From Faucicola sp048551375 (GTDB taxonomy: Bacteria > Pseudomonadota > Gammaproteobacteria > Pseudomonadales > Moraxellaceae): DNA of 64,000 nt. The position numbers and the translations under genes were made by a program. Of the stretch, positions 1 to 8,337 are shown in pieces (position 1 is the first letter of the stretch; each line of letters begins with the position of its first letter). The stretch lies in the NCBI RefSeq assembly GCF_048551375.1, contig NZ_JBLYZJ010000008.1, forward strand, positions 87,757-151,756, in the 5' to 3' direction. The notes below the pieces were generated by a model. The model was not told where the DNA came from. It saw only the letters and a program-made list of their open reading frames with translations, and searched no databases.

Positions 1-311
1 CACCAACGGTGGAAGCCCTTACTAGCGAGAGTGTTACAACAAATCCTGCAAGTATTGAACAGCCAGTGGCTACACCTGCTGAAATCACAACAGATGCGGT
101 TACTACAGCAATGCCTGTCAGCAATATATTAGGCAATACATTTGATTTTATTCAAGAATTGGATGTCACTCAGCTCAATATTGACCTTGCAGAACAATAT
201 ATCCAATTGGGTGAATATGACAGTGCCAAACGCCTATTGGATGAAGTTAGCAACACCAATGACATGGCATTACAAAGCAAAATCAATAGCTTACTTGAAA
301 AAATCGGTTAA
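1..311 (+). CDS. fimV: FimV-like protein, C-terminal end (partial)
   Basis: The reading frame is open from the left edge of the window to the TAA at 309-311, so only the last ~102 residues are seen. The final ~45 residues (from LDLAEQYIQLGEYDSAKRLL) match the conserved C-terminal TPR-like domain of FimV. FimV is a large inner-membrane/peptidoglycan-associated protein involved in type IV pilus assembly, twitching and polar organisation. The upstream part is a low-complexity Thr/Ala/Pro/Glu stretch, as expected for the acidic linker of FimV. A GTG at 9 is in frame but is simply an internal Val. A strong hairpin terminator follows 15 bases after the stop. The symbol rests on the C-terminal domain alone; the LysM, membrane and coiled-coil parts lie outside the window. 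Confidence 0.8.
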   Translation, partial: PTVEALTSESVTTNPASIEQPVATPAEITTDAVTTAMPVSNILGNTFDFIQELDVTQLNIDLAEQYIQLGEYDSAKRLLDEVSNTNDMALQSKINSLLEKIG

Positions 312-325
312 TATTGATTGATTAC

Positions 326-358
326 AAAAAAGGACGGTTCATTGGGCTGTCCTTTTTT
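326..358 (+). terminator. Rho-independent terminator after fimV
   Basis: The arms AAAAAAGGAC (326-335) and GTCCTTTTTT (349-358) form a perfect 10-bp stem. It ends in a T-run and lies 15 bases after the fimV stop. Confidence 0.85.
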
Positions 359-391
359 ATCACCCCCTTACCATAAGTCAGCATAAGTTGA

Positions 392-1129
392 ATGACCATG
401 ATAAACAAAGTTTTAGGCTCACACGCTCATAATCTTACGGTCTTACATTACACCCATGTCAAAATATCAGCACAGCGTGTTTTAGCTGTACCTCTTAGCA
501 ATCATAAACCACGCAATCAGCACATACAAAGCCTCAGTGCCTCAAATGTTGAAGAAGAGCTTATCCCTTCAGCGATTCACCTTAGCCAAACAGAAATCCA
601 TCAATTAGAGCAATTTGATACCACCAAAAAACCGATCAATACCTCACTCCCTTCTGCCCATCCATCTTCAGAAAATGCCTCTCACACGACTAGTCACCCT
701 CAGTATGTGAGTGACCCACAAAATCATAGACAAACTGTCAACCCATCAGATCAACCACTGGCAGAGATTATATTGCCCAAACCTAGCTTGATGAGTCGGC
801 TATGGCAAATGCTAGGTGTTACCTTAATTTTTGCTATTTTTGGGTCACTATTGGACTGGTTAACCAACTTAATTAAACTGTTTGGCTCGGTAGGCAATGC
901 GGAAATGGTATGGCTATTTTTACCAATTTTAACGGTATTGGGGCTAGTGAGTGGCTGGTTTTTTGGCACAAAAGCTGTGGATATGATTTTTGGGTTATTT
1001 CGCACCACGCCTTATGAAAACAACCCAAGCAACGATGATTATTCATTTTCATCAGGCTTGCTAAAAGCCATGGGCATTGGGTTGTTATTGGGATTGATGG
1101 GTTGGGTATTGCTGTTAATGCTAAATTAG
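392..1129 (+). CDS. Hypothetical multi-pass membrane protein
   Basis: A 245-residue protein that I do not recognise. The first ~130 residues are polar, rich in Ser/His/Gln/Pro and probably disordered. The C-terminal part has three hydrophobic helices at about residues 137-157, 172-192 and 223-244. The last one is glycine-rich (GIGLLLGLMG), which suggests tight helix packing. There is no clear Shine-Dalgarno sequence before the ATG at 392, and a second ATG follows two codons later, so the start is uncertain. It follows the fimV terminator and faces the convergent gamma-carbonic-anhydrase-like gene, overlapping its last bases (1126-1129). It is probably an inner-membrane protein; no function is proposed. 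Confidence 0.6.
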   Translation: MTMINKVLGSHAHNLTVLHYTHVKISAQRVLAVPLSNHKPRNQHIQSLSASNVEEELIPSAIHLSQTEIHQLEQFDTTKKPINTSLPSAHPSSENASHTTSHPQYVSDPQNHRQTVNPSDQPLAEIILPKPSLMSRLWQMLGVTLIFAIFGSLLDWLTNLIKLFGSVGNAEMVWLFLPILTVLGLVSGWFFGTKAVDMIFGLFRTTPYENNPSNDDYSFSSGLLKAMGIGLLLGLMGWVLLLMLN

Positions 1130-1662
1130 GCAATAAAATCAACTGCTTTCAGACTATGTTTAAAACTTTGGGCTTTTGCGACATAACTTTTTGCAGAGAG
1201 CTTTAACATTTCGATTTGTTGCTCACTCAAAGTTTTGACGACTTTGGCAGGGCTACCAATGACCAGTGAGTTATCAGGGATTTGCATATTTTCGGTGACA
1301 AGGGCATTTGCTCCTACGATACAGTTTTTGCCAATCACCGCATTGTTTAACACCACTGCCCCAATGCCGATAAGGCTGTTATCACCGATGGTACAGCCAT
1401 GAAGCATAGCAAGATGCCCGACAGTCACGCCTTTACCGATGGTGACAGGAATGCCAACATCCGTATGAATGACGCTGTTTTCTTGAATGTTGGTGTCATC
1501 GCCTAGGCTGACTGGGGCATTATCGGCACGAATCACCGCTCCGAACCATACGCTGACGTTATCGCCAAGCACGACATCACCGATGACTTCTGCTGAGTCA
1601 GCGACCCAGCCTGTAAAGGGGGCTTTGTATTGGGGTTGTTTGTCATTCCATTGATATAGCAT
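1126..1662 (-). CDS. Gamma-carbonic-anhydrase family protein (YrdA/PaaY type)
   Basis: A 178-residue left-handed beta-helix protein built of hexapeptide repeats, of the kind IGDVVLGDNV and IGKGVTVGH. The three histidines that bind metal in gamma-class carbonic anhydrases are present: one in VIHTD and two in VGHLAMLHGC. The family also contains acyl-transfer and thioesterase relatives such as PaaY and CaiE, so carbonic anhydrase activity is an inference. Length and the closing GSPAKVVK segment fit the YrdA group. The ATG at 1662 is preceded by AAGGA seven bases upstream. It lies downstream of prfB on the same strand, separated by a dispersed palindromic repeat. It is presumably a cytoplasmic trimer. 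Confidence 0.85.
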   Translation of the reverse strand: MLYQWNDKQPQYKAPFTGWVADSAEVIGDVVLGDNVSVWFGAVIRADNAPVSLGDDTNIQENSVIHTDVGIPVTIGKGVTVGHLAMLHGCTIGDNSLIGIGAVVLNNAVIGKNCIVGANALVTENMQIPDNSLVIGSPAKVVKTLSEQQIEMLKLSAKSYVAKAQSFKHSLKAVDFIA

Positions 1663-1687
1663 GATTGTTCCTTAGGTTGGTTAAAAA

Positions 1688-1711
1688 AGGGCGTATTCAA
1701 TACACCCCTAC
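1688..1711. repeat. Dispersed GGGCGTA palindrome, copy A1
   Basis: AGGGCGTATTCAATACACCCCTAC is an imperfect copy of a palindromic repeat found at least seven times in this window. It lies between prfB and the gamma-carbonic-anhydrase-like gene. Confidence 0.7.
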
Positions 1712-1730
1712 TCGTTATAAAACAGAAAAA

Positions 1731-2826
1731 TTATAACCCTGCTTTTAAACTCGCTTCAATAAATTTATCCAAATCCCCATCCAGTACCGCTTGGGTATTG
1801 GATGTTTCCACGCCTGTGCGTAAATCCTTAATCCGTGAATCATCCAACACATACGAGCGAATCTGACTACCCCAACCGATATCCGACTTACTATCCTCAA
1901 GGGCTTGCTGTTTTTCCATTCGCATTTGCATTTCACGTTCGTACAATTTGGCACGGAGCATTTTCATCGCCGTATCACGGTTAGCGATTTGGCTACGTTC
2001 ATTTTGACACGCCACCACAATACCAGTCGGTTGGTGGGTAATCCGCACCGCAGAATCCGTGGTATTAACGTGCTGACCACCTGCCCCACTTGAGCGATAT
2101 GTATCAACCCGCAAATCGGCAGGATTGATGTCGATTTCGATATTATCGTCAATCTCTGGCGACACAAACACCGCTGAAAACGAGGTATGGCGACCATTGT
2201 TGCTGTCAAACGGCGACTTACGCACCAAGCGATGTACGCCAATTTCGGTGCGTAACCAACCAAAGGCATAATCGCCTTTGACATGAATGGTTGCCGACTT
2301 AATGCCTGCCACACCGCCTGCCGATACTTCCATGACTTCGGTTTTAAAGCCTTTGGCTTCCGCCCAACGCAAGTACATTCTAAGCAACATTTCCGCCCAA
2401 TCTTGGGCTTCTGTACCGCCAGAGCCTGACTGAATATCGAGATAGCAGTCATTGGCATCCATTTCACCGCTAAACATACGTTTAAACTCAAGGTCAGCGA
2501 CTTTGGCATCGGCTTCGTCCAGCTCGGCTTGTACGTCTGCCAACAGGCTTTCATCTTCGGCTTCTTGAGCCAGTTCGAGCATGGCACGAGCGTCTTCGAG
2601 TTTGTCATCAAGGGCGGTAATCACGCCAACGATGTTGTCCAGTTGGGCTTTTTCTTTGCTGATTTTGGTGGCACGGGCTGAGTCGTTCCACAATTCGGGG
2701 TTTTCGAGTTCTAGGTTGACTTCTTCGAGGCGTTCTTGCTTGGCTTCGATGTCAAAGATACCCCCGAAGTTGGTTGCCACGGTCGGCAAGGTCTTTGATG
2801 CGTTCTAAATATGGGTTGATTTCCAT
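1731..2826 (-). CDS. prfB: Peptide chain release factor 2 (programmed +1 frameshift)
   Basis: RF2 recognises UGA and UAA stop codons and triggers peptide release on the ribosome. The first reading frame starts at ATG 2826 (MEINPYLERIKDLADRG) and runs 24 codons to an in-frame TGA at 2754-2752. The second frame is entered by skipping one base (2754) and continues to 1731. The joined protein is about 364 residues, like the E. coli protein (365). The body carries the stop-codon recognition tripeptide SPF (in RKSPFD) and the catalytic GGQ loop (GAGGQHVN). The start seems secure: the N-terminal 24 residues align with known RF2, whereas starting at 2789 would give an unrelated N-terminus read from the wrong frame. 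Family knowledge says low RF2 favours frameshifting, so the protein regulates its own synthesis. Confidence 0.95.
2751..2766 (-). promoter_or_regulatory. prfB: prfB programmed frameshift site
   Basis: Read on the minus strand the site is CGGGGGTATCTTTGAC. It contains the slippery CTT codon, the in-frame TGA followed by C, and an upstream GGGGG stretch that acts as an internal Shine-Dalgarno. This matches the classic E. coli prfB arrangement almost base for base. Confidence 0.95.
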
Positions 2827-2900
2827 GATGATTTACCTTTAAATCTTGATTAAATACAATTAAAATCGGATATTATAGCATGATTGTTATGAATAATAAA

Positions 2901-2924
2901 AAAGGTGCGTTCAACGCACCCTAC
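2901..2924. repeat. Dispersed palindrome, variant copy A2
   Basis: AAAGGTGCGTTCAACGCACCCTAC has perfect GGTGCGTT/AACGCACC arms. It is a diverged relative of the GGGCGTA family and lies between prfB and arsC. Confidence 0.6.
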
Positions 2925-2949
2925 ATAAAAATCAAGTCTAAGTAAAATT

Positions 2950-3360
2950 TTACCCTATTGGCTCAATTTTTTCGCCATCTTCTTTGACAAACACCTCTGT
3001 CAAAGGCGTATCAATCAAATCGAGTACGACTTCCGAGGGACGGCATAGCTTTGCCCCTGTATCACTCACCACAATCGGACGATTGATTAAGATCGGCTCG
3101 ACTAACATGGCTTGAATTATCTCATCATCGCTGATAGTCGGATTATCCAGTCCACGTTCCGTATAAGGGGCGACATTCACTCGCAAAAGCTGTCTTGGTG
3201 TGATGTCCATTTTGCCAAGTAACTCACGCAAGGTCGCCTCATCTGGCGGTGTTTCCAAATAGTAAATCACCGTTGGCTCAATGCCAAGATGTTTAATCAA
3301 AGCTAACGTATTGCGAGATGTGCCACAGTTTGGGTTGTGGTAAATCGTGATATTTTGCAT
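2950..3360 (-). CDS. arsC: Arsenate reductase, glutaredoxin-dependent
   Basis: A 136-residue ArsC of the E. coli plasmid type (usual length ~140). It reduces arsenate to arsenite with glutathione and glutaredoxin; the arsenite is then exported by ArsB. The catalytic cysteine is Cys12 in HNPNCGTSRNTL, and the family's later arginines are present in NRPIV and LCRPSE. The start at ATG 3360 gives the canonical MQNITIYHNP N-terminus behind an AAAAAAGGA ribosome site. A longer open frame extends upstream to 3474 but runs into arsB. It follows arsB after 17 bases on the same strand, so the two are almost certainly co-transcribed. Confidence 0.93.
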   Translation of the reverse strand: MQNITIYHNPNCGTSRNTLALIKHLGIEPTVIYYLETPPDEATLRELLGKMDITPRQLLRVNVAPYTERGLDNPTISDDEIIQAMLVEPILINRPIVVSDTGAKLCRPSEVVLDLIDTPLTEVFVKEDGEKIEPIG

Positions 3361-3377
3361 GGATTTTCCTTTTTTAA

Positions 3378-4670
3378 TCATTGAGCAACTGGCAACCACA
3401 CCGCCAAGGCGACTAACGTGGCTATCAACACAGGTAAAGTTAAAATAATGCCGACTTTGATATAATATCCCCAACTGACGGTGATATTTTTACTTGCCAA
3501 AACGTGCAACCATAGCAAAGTCGCCAATGAACCAATTGGGGTAATTTTTGTGCCTAAATCACAACCTATCACATTGGCATACACCATCGCTTGCTTGACA
3601 ACAGGGTCTTGAATACTCGCCCCATCAATCGCAAGGGCTTGAATTAGCACGGTTGGCATATTATTCATCACCGATGATAGCCCTGCCGACAGCAAGCCTG
3701 TGCCAAGGGTCGCTGTCATCACGCCTTTATCCGCCAGTTGGTTGAGGCTATGCGATAAATAGTCGGTCAAACCTGCATTTTTTAGCCCATACACCACCAA
3801 ATACATACCAAGCGAAAATATCACCACTTGCCAAGGGGCATTTTTGAGAATGGGAAAAACAGCGATTTTCTGCCCCATTTTTGCCACCATGAACAATATG
3901 ACCGCCCCAATCCCTGCAATCAAGCTAATCGGCACGCCCATCGGCTCAAACACAAAAAAGCCCACCAACAGCAACGCCAACACCACCCAACCCATGATAA
4001 AGGTGTTTTTATCACGGATAGCCGACTGGGGTGGCTCTACCAAATCCAAGCCATACACCAGCGGAATGTCCTTGCGATAAAAACCATACAGCACCAACAG
4101 GGAGGTGACGACCGCCACCAGATTGACAGGTAGCATGACTTTGGCATACTCGGTAAAAGAGATGTCAAAAAAATCTGCGGATACAATATTCACCAAGTTT
4201 GACACCACGAGCGGAATACTTGCCGTATCAACGATAAACCCTGCCGACATAATAAACGCCAACGTGGTCGCAGGTGAAAAACGCAATGTGGTCAAAATCG
4301 CAATCACAATCGGGGTCAAAATCAACACACCCCCATCATTGGCAAACAATGCCGACATCACCGCCCCAAGTAATACGATAAATACAAATAATCGTTTAGC
4401 ACTACCTTTTGCCATCTTGGCAATGTGTAGGGCAATATAGCGAAAAAACCCCGCCTCATCCAATAGCAAACTAATGATGATAATCGCAATAAAGGCAAAA
4501 GTCGCATTCCACACAATATCCCACACCATAGGGATATCGGCAAGCGTGATAACACCCAAGCCCAATGCCACCAATGCCCCAATGCTAGCCGTCCAGCCAA
4601 TACCCAAACCTTTGGGTTGCCATATCACCACGACCAAAGTCGCTAAAAAAATCAACAACGCAATAACCAT
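3378..4670 (-). CDS. arsB: Arsenite efflux transporter ArsB
   Basis: A 430-residue polytopic inner-membrane protein that follows E. coli ArsB over its full length. Shared segments include the N-terminal VIWQPKGLGIGW, SLLLDEAGFF, ALFANDGGVLILTPIVIA and NVIGCDLGTKITPIGSL. Family members have about 12 membrane helices and export arsenite and antimonite using the proton gradient, alone or with an ArsA ATPase; no arsA is present here. Start ATG 4670 has GAAGG six bases upstream. It is divergent from arsR and leads the arsB-arsC operon. A good minus-strand promoter (TTTACA-17-TATAGT) lies between arsB and arsR and overlaps a dyad that probably binds ArsR. Confidence 0.95.
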   Translation of the reverse strand: MVIALLIFLATLVVVIWQPKGLGIGWTASIGALVALGLGVITLADIPMVWDIVWNATFAFIAIIIISLLLDEAGFFRYIALHIAKMAKGSAKRLFVFIVLLGAVMSALFANDGGVLILTPIVIAILTTLRFSPATTLAFIMSAGFIVDTASIPLVVSNLVNIVSADFFDISFTEYAKVMLPVNLVAVVTSLLVLYGFYRKDIPLVYGLDLVEPPQSAIRDKNTFIMGWVVLALLLVGFFVFEPMGVPISLIAGIGAVILFMVAKMGQKIAVFPILKNAPWQVVIFSLGMYLVVYGLKNAGLTDYLSHSLNQLADKGVMTATLGTGLLSAGLSSVMNNMPTVLIQALAIDGASIQDPVVKQAMVYANVIGCDLGTKITPIGSLATLLWLHVLASKNITVSWGYYIKVGIILTLPVLIATLVALAVWLPVAQ

Positions 4671-4705
4671 TGACGACCTTCAGAAATCTGCTAAAATTGC
4701 GAGAT

Positions 4706-4734
4706 ACTATAATCTATATATTTGGATATGTAAA
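4706..4734 (-). promoter_or_regulatory. Candidate promoter of arsBC
   Basis: On the minus strand there is a -35 TTTACA (4734-4729), a 17-base spacer and a -10 TATAGT (4711-4706). The -10 overlaps a plus-strand TATAAT (4708-4713) that could serve arsR. Confidence 0.6.
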
Positions 4735-4739
4735 TATAT
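4716..4739. promoter_or_regulatory. Candidate ArsR operator dyad
   Basis: Perfect inverted 8-mers ATATATTT (4716-4723) and AAATATAT (4732-4739) are separated by 8 bases. The dyad covers the arsBC promoter spacer and -35 and reaches into the arsR start codon. Bound ArsR could therefore block both directions. ArsR binding is inferred. Confidence 0.5.
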
Positions 4740-5001
4740 GAATAAAACAGATTTTTTAAAAGCCTTAAGTGACCCCTCACGCCTCAAGATTGTGTTACTC
4801 CTGCAACAAAAACAAGCGTTATGCGTGTGTGATATTATCAGCGAGTTACAACAGCCTCAACCGACCATCTCACGGCATCTCAATCAACTCAAGCAAATCG
4901 GGATTTTGGAAAGTGAGCGTAAAGGTACTTGGATTTGGTATGCGATTAGCCCCAATCTACCAAACTGGGCAAAAGCAGTGATTAAGAGTTTGGAAGAGTA
5001 G
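4738..5001 (+). CDS. arsR: Arsenite-responsive repressor ArsR
   Basis: An 87-residue winged-helix repressor of the ArsR/SmtB family. It carries the metalloid-binding CVCD motif (ALCVCDII) at the recognition-helix edge and the DNA-reading segment QPTISRHLNQL. Arsenite binding to the cysteines releases the repressor from DNA. The open frame extends further upstream, but MNKTDFLKALSDPSRLKIV is the family's normal N-terminus, so ATG 4738 is chosen. There is no Shine-Dalgarno sequence, and the start codon lies inside the inverted repeat. A plus-strand TATAAT at 4708-4713 would place the transcript start only ~17 bases upstream. It is divergent from arsBC, the usual layout of a self-regulated locus. 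Confidence 0.9.
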   Translation: MNKTDFLKALSDPSRLKIVLLLQQKQALCVCDIISELQQPQPTISRHLNQLKQIGILESERKGTWIWYAISPNLPNWAKAVIKSLEE

Positions 5002-5013
5002 CGTATATTGGAT

Positions 5014-5694
5014 TTAAATCCGCCAATCTTCCACCACCCAATGATGAGCAAGGGCATGAGCGTGCAAGATATCATCTGGACACACGCACACTGGCACATC
5101 CGCCCATTCCAATAACGGCAAGTCGTTACGAGAATCCGAATACGCATAGGTTTTGCCAAAACTAATGCCTTGCTGACTCTGCTCATCAATCCACGCCTGC
5201 AAATTCAGCAATTTACCGTCTTTAAAATTCGGTCGCCCTGCCACTTTACCTGTATAACCCTCCGCTGTCAGCTCAAGCCGAGTCGCCAACACATCACTTT
5301 CCGCCACACCAAACAACTTAGCAATCGGCACAACCACAAAATCATTGGTCGCTGACACCACCAAAATCTTATCACCACGCTCACGATGAGCCTTGATAGT
5401 ATCCATCGCTTTAGGTCGCATATTGGGAATTATCCAACGCTCTAAATATTTCTCTCGCCAAGCATATAAATCATCCAGTTGTTGCGACTTTAAAAAACTC
5501 GCCACAAATTCATTATACTCAACTGGGTCAAGGGTGCTGGCGATATAGTCTTGATAAAATTTATCATTGGCTTCTTCATACACGGCTTTATCCACCAAGC
5601 CTTGCTGTACGATAAACTGCCCCCAACTGTGGTCGCTATCCACATCAATCAAGGTATGGTCGAGGTCAAATAACGCAAGGTCTTGGGTGGTCAT
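5014..5694 (-). CDS. HAD-family phosphatase, SerB-like (IB subfamily)
   Basis: A 226-residue haloacid-dehalogenase-fold hydrolase. Motif I is FDLDHTLID with the nucleophile and acid/base aspartates, motif II is VVSATNDF, and motif III/IV is the Lys in FKDGK plus YSDSRNDLPLL. This pattern and size fit the HAD-IB group of phosphoserine-phosphatase-like enzymes. The substrate cannot be told from sequence. Start ATG 5694 (MTTQDLALFDLDHT) puts the DxD motif at the usual place, with AGAGAA upstream; the frame is open further upstream to 5736 but without support. It follows the TonB-like gene after 28 bases and faces arsR convergently. Confidence 0.85.
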   Translation of the reverse strand: MTTQDLALFDLDHTLIDVDSDHSWGQFIVQQGLVDKAVYEEANDKFYQDYIASTLDPVEYNEFVASFLKSQQLDDLYAWREKYLERWIIPNMRPKAMDTIKAHRERGDKILVVSATNDFVVVPIAKLFGVAESDVLATRLELTAEGYTGKVAGRPNFKDGKLLNLQAWIDEQSQQGISFGKTYAYSDSRNDLPLLEWADVPVCVCPDDILHAHALAHHWVVEDWRI

Positions 5695-5722
5695 GGTGGG
5701 TTCTCTTTTGGGTTTGGTATGA

Positions 5723-6619
5723 TTAATTTTCCGCACTATCCACCGTCAAGCTATCACCAAATCGCCAAGTACGAATAATCCGAAGCTCTAAGATATCTTT
5801 CATATCTTTGGTAAACGCCCCAAATGGAGCAGCTTTTCGCACAGAATTTTTGGCAGCCTCATCAAGAATCGGTGAGCCAGACGACTCTAGCACTTGCAAG
5901 GCTTTCACTTTACCTGTTGGATCAATAATGACCAATAAACGCACATCACCTTTTAAGCCTTTGGCACGAGCTTCTTGCGGATATTGTTGATTACCGATAT
6001 GGTAGGCTTGCTGACGGAAATTTTCGATATATTTGGCGGCTTCACCTGTGGTGGTTGAATTACTGCTGATGGTTTGCACGGCAGATTTTTTGGCAAGCAG
6101 TTGTTGATTGGTACTAATTTTAGTTTCAAGTGTGGCTATTTGCTGTTGTAGGCGTTGCTCTTGTGCCTCAAGATCACTGGTGTCCTTTTTCTTTTTATTG
6201 TCATTTTCTTTATTGACTTCTTGCCAACTAATAGTAGTGCGTAGATAGCTTTCTTGGTAGGCTTGTTGGCGAGTTTTTTGTTGTTGGGTCACGATATCGT
6301 CCGTTTGATTGACACTATCCGACTCGACAGGGCTGATGGTATTGTTTTCAAAACGCACTTTTTCATCCGACTCACCACCACCTTCTTGACTGGCATTGGC
6401 AATAAAATCAGCTTTTTCGTTTTTTTGGATATTTTCGGTCAAAACCGTGGTCACTTCCTGCACCGCTGCTGTGGGTGATGCTCGGTCTTCAAAACTGATA
6501 CCAAAAATCAGCAAAGCATGCAACCCCACAGCCGTCAAGGTCGAAAACCATAACACACGGTCATCGTGATGGGCGATTTTTTTAAAATGATAACTGCGAC
6601 TGTCTTTGATATGTACCAA
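5723..6619 (-). CDS. TonB-family energy-transducing protein
   Basis: A 298-residue protein with a short cytoplasmic N-terminus, one membrane anchor at about residues 21-42 (VLWFSTLTAVGLHALLIFGI), a long charged coiled-coil-like periplasmic linker (Gln/Lys/Glu-rich, ~110-190), and a C-terminal TonB domain. That domain has YPQEARAKGLKGDVRL, the VLESSG segment and a closing IRTWRF. TonB proteins pass proton-motive energy from ExbB/ExbD to outer-membrane receptors; no exbB or exbD lies nearby. The linker has no Pro-Glu/Pro-Lys repeats, so it is not a classical TonB. It may serve a specific receptor or another envelope job. The start at 6619 gives a normal positively charged N-terminus. Confidence 0.8.
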   Translation of the reverse strand: MVHIKDSRSYHFKKIAHHDDRVLWFSTLTAVGLHALLIFGISFEDRASPTAAVQEVTTVLTENIQKNEKADFIANASQEGGGESDEKVRFENNTISPVESDSVNQTDDIVTQQQKTRQQAYQESYLRTTISWQEVNKENDNKKKKDTSDLEAQEQRLQQQIATLETKISTNQQLLAKKSAVQTISSNSTTTGEAAKYIENFRQQAYHIGNQQYPQEARAKGLKGDVRLLVIIDPTGKVKALQVLESSGSPILDEAAKNSVRKAAPFGAFTKDMKDILELRIIRTWRFGDSLTVDSAEN

Positions 6620-6815
6620 AACTCACACCTAATTACTTGGCAAACACACTATTTTACAACAACTCGTCTATGAAAGTTTATACAATTTTACCATAATAGA
6701 CTAAACCAACGATTTTACCAAAAAATGCAACGACTAAAACATTTATTTCTGCCTTTTTATACCCTATAATCAGCTAATTATAACCAAATAACCAACCAAT
6801 TAAAGAGAATTGCCT

Positions 6816-7511
6816 GTGACCACCCACGCCCATCAGATGCTTGAATTTTTGCAACCGTATGTTCGGCAATTTTCTACTGCGTCCTTACAAAAAGCACAAT
6901 ATCTGTATGATAAACTGGAAGATGGGGTGCAACAAGAATTTTTCATCCCTGCCAGTGAAGCCCAAGTTAATCAAGCCTTGACCCGCTTTGTGGTCAATAA
7001 TGTCAAACAATTGCTTGACCTGCATTTAGAATTACACAATGGTTGGTTGCGTCTGTATGCCACAGTCAATTACCAAGGGATTTTTGCCAAACTGGCGGTC
7101 AATCTCGGTTTGGTACACGTCCAACTCGACCGCCATCGCCAACGCTTTGTATTTAACCAACTGGGCGATACCGAAGTATTAAGCCTATATACCAATTCCT
7201 ACCTCAAAACCCAAGCCATTAATACCGCCATTTGGGGTTTTCATCGAGTGTTAAAACGTGACCCTTTGGGGTTAATTTTGGGTAAAATTAACTTGGTACG
7301 CCAAAAAGAAGACGTTTTATATTTGGACATCGGACGTTGGTTAAAAAAGAGCGAAAAAATCATGTCCACGCTCAATAAAGTGCAAGTCAATCATGGGCTA
7401 TTGGTCGAAAAACAACTACTGCTCAAAGCCAATGCCAACATCGCTGAGGTCTTGAATCTTGGCGGTTCGCAACAACTCATTAGCGAAGCGGATAATCCGA
7501 ATCACCAATAA
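6816..7511 (+). CDS. Conserved hypothetical protein
   Basis: A 231-residue soluble protein, probably cytoplasmic, with no signal peptide or membrane helix. I do not recognise it. It looks like a mixed alpha/beta protein: an N-terminal helical part (HQMLEFLQPYVRQF) is followed by basic, aromatic beta-rich segments (LRLYATVNYQGIF, VHVQLDRHRQRFVF). I chose GTG 6816 because AGAG at 6804-6807 lies eight bases before it; a TTG at 6810 is in frame but too close to that site. It is divergent from the TonB-family gene, and its last 10 bases overlap the convergent fpr gene, a sign of compact packing. No function is proposed. Confidence 0.65.
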   Translation: MTTHAHQMLEFLQPYVRQFSTASLQKAQYLYDKLEDGVQQEFFIPASEAQVNQALTRFVVNNVKQLLDLHLELHNGWLRLYATVNYQGIFAKLAVNLGLVHVQLDRHRQRFVFNQLGDTEVLSLYTNSYLKTQAINTAIWGFHRVLKRDPLGLILGKINLVRQKEDVLYLDIGRWLKKSEKIMSTLNKVQVNHGLLVEKQLLLKANANIAEVLNLGGSQQLISEADNPNHQ

Positions 7512-8314
7512 TTTTCCACCGCAATATTCCCCTCGCCTCGGCGGTTCATGGTTAATCCCCTCGCTTTTAGAGCCTCTTTGGTGTCCTCCACCATCTGTGG
7601 ATTACCACACAACATGATATGACTGGACGCAGGGTCAAATGTCAGTCCTGCCTCTTGCTCCAACTGACCATTAGCAATTAACACAGGCAACCGTTCCGTC
7701 AAACCTGCAAAATTTGGCTCACGAGTGATAATAGGTATAAAGCGAAAATTTGCACCGTTTGCCTCGCTATAGGTGGCTTGTAGCGTGTGGATTTCATCAA
7801 GATAGGCTAATTCTTGGCAAGTTCTAGCACTATATACCAACACAATTTCACGATACTGCTCCCATACCTCAAGGGTTTTGAGAATAGACAAAAATGGGGC
7901 AAGCCCTGTCCCTGTCGCCAGTAACCAAAGGTCTTTGGGCAAAGGAGCTTGATAACGTGCTAACGTCAAAAATCCAAATGGCGTGGTATTCAAATATAAG
8001 TGGTCGCCCACCTGCAAATATTGCAATTTCGCCGTCAATGCCCCATCTGGAATCACCACCGAAAAAAACTCAACAAACTCATCATAGGGCGATGACACCA
8101 CCGAATACGCTCGAAAAATCAGTTCATCACTGACCGATTCGTTCATGCAAACCTCAGCAAAATGTTGCAATTCACTGGGCTTCATACCCAACCGCACAAA
8201 CTGCCCTGCGGTGAACTTAAGCCCTTGTGGACGAGTCACACGAAAACTAAATAACGTATCCGCCCATTGCTTTACAGCCAATACTTCTACGCTAACTGCG
8301 GTGATATCTGACAT
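7502..8314 (-). CDS. fpr: Ferredoxin/flavodoxin-NADP+ reductase
   Basis: A 270-residue FAD enzyme that moves electrons between NADPH and ferredoxin or flavodoxin. The N-terminal FAD domain has RAYSVVSSP (the RxYS flavin motif) and GALTAKLQYLQVGD. The C-terminal NADP domain has LLATGTGLAPFLS, LVYSARTCQELAY and MLCGNPQMVEDT. The C-terminus ENYW ends in an aromatic residue that stacks on the flavin, as in bacterial Fpr. Two ATGs are adjacent (8317 and 8314); 8314 is preferred because AAGG lies seven bases upstream of it. It is downstream of the nuo operon on the same strand but separated by a strong terminator, so it is probably a separate unit. Confidence 0.9.
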   Translation of the reverse strand: MSDITAVSVEVLAVKQWADTLFSFRVTRPQGLKFTAGQFVRLGMKPSELQHFAEVCMNESVSDELIFRAYSVVSSPYDEFVEFFSVVIPDGALTAKLQYLQVGDHLYLNTTPFGFLTLARYQAPLPKDLWLLATGTGLAPFLSILKTLEVWEQYREIVLVYSARTCQELAYLDEIHTLQATYSEANGANFRFIPIITREPNFAGLTERLPVLIANGQLEQEAGLTFDPASSHIMLCGNPQMVEDTKEALKARGLTMNRRGEGNIAVENYW

Positions 8315-8337
8315 CATTTGACCTTATTTTAAACCAA

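Noticed and set aside
2755..2789. GTG start of prfB at 2789
   Set aside because: The residues before the frameshift point are read in the wrong frame; the RF2-like N-terminus lies in the frame starting at 2826.
3361..3474. Upstream extension of arsC
   Set aside because: It would overlap arsB; ATG 3360 has a ribosome site and the family's N-terminus.
4474..4737. Upstream extension of arsR
   Set aside because: The extra frame is antisense to arsB, lacks a ribosome site and gives an N-terminus foreign to ArsR.
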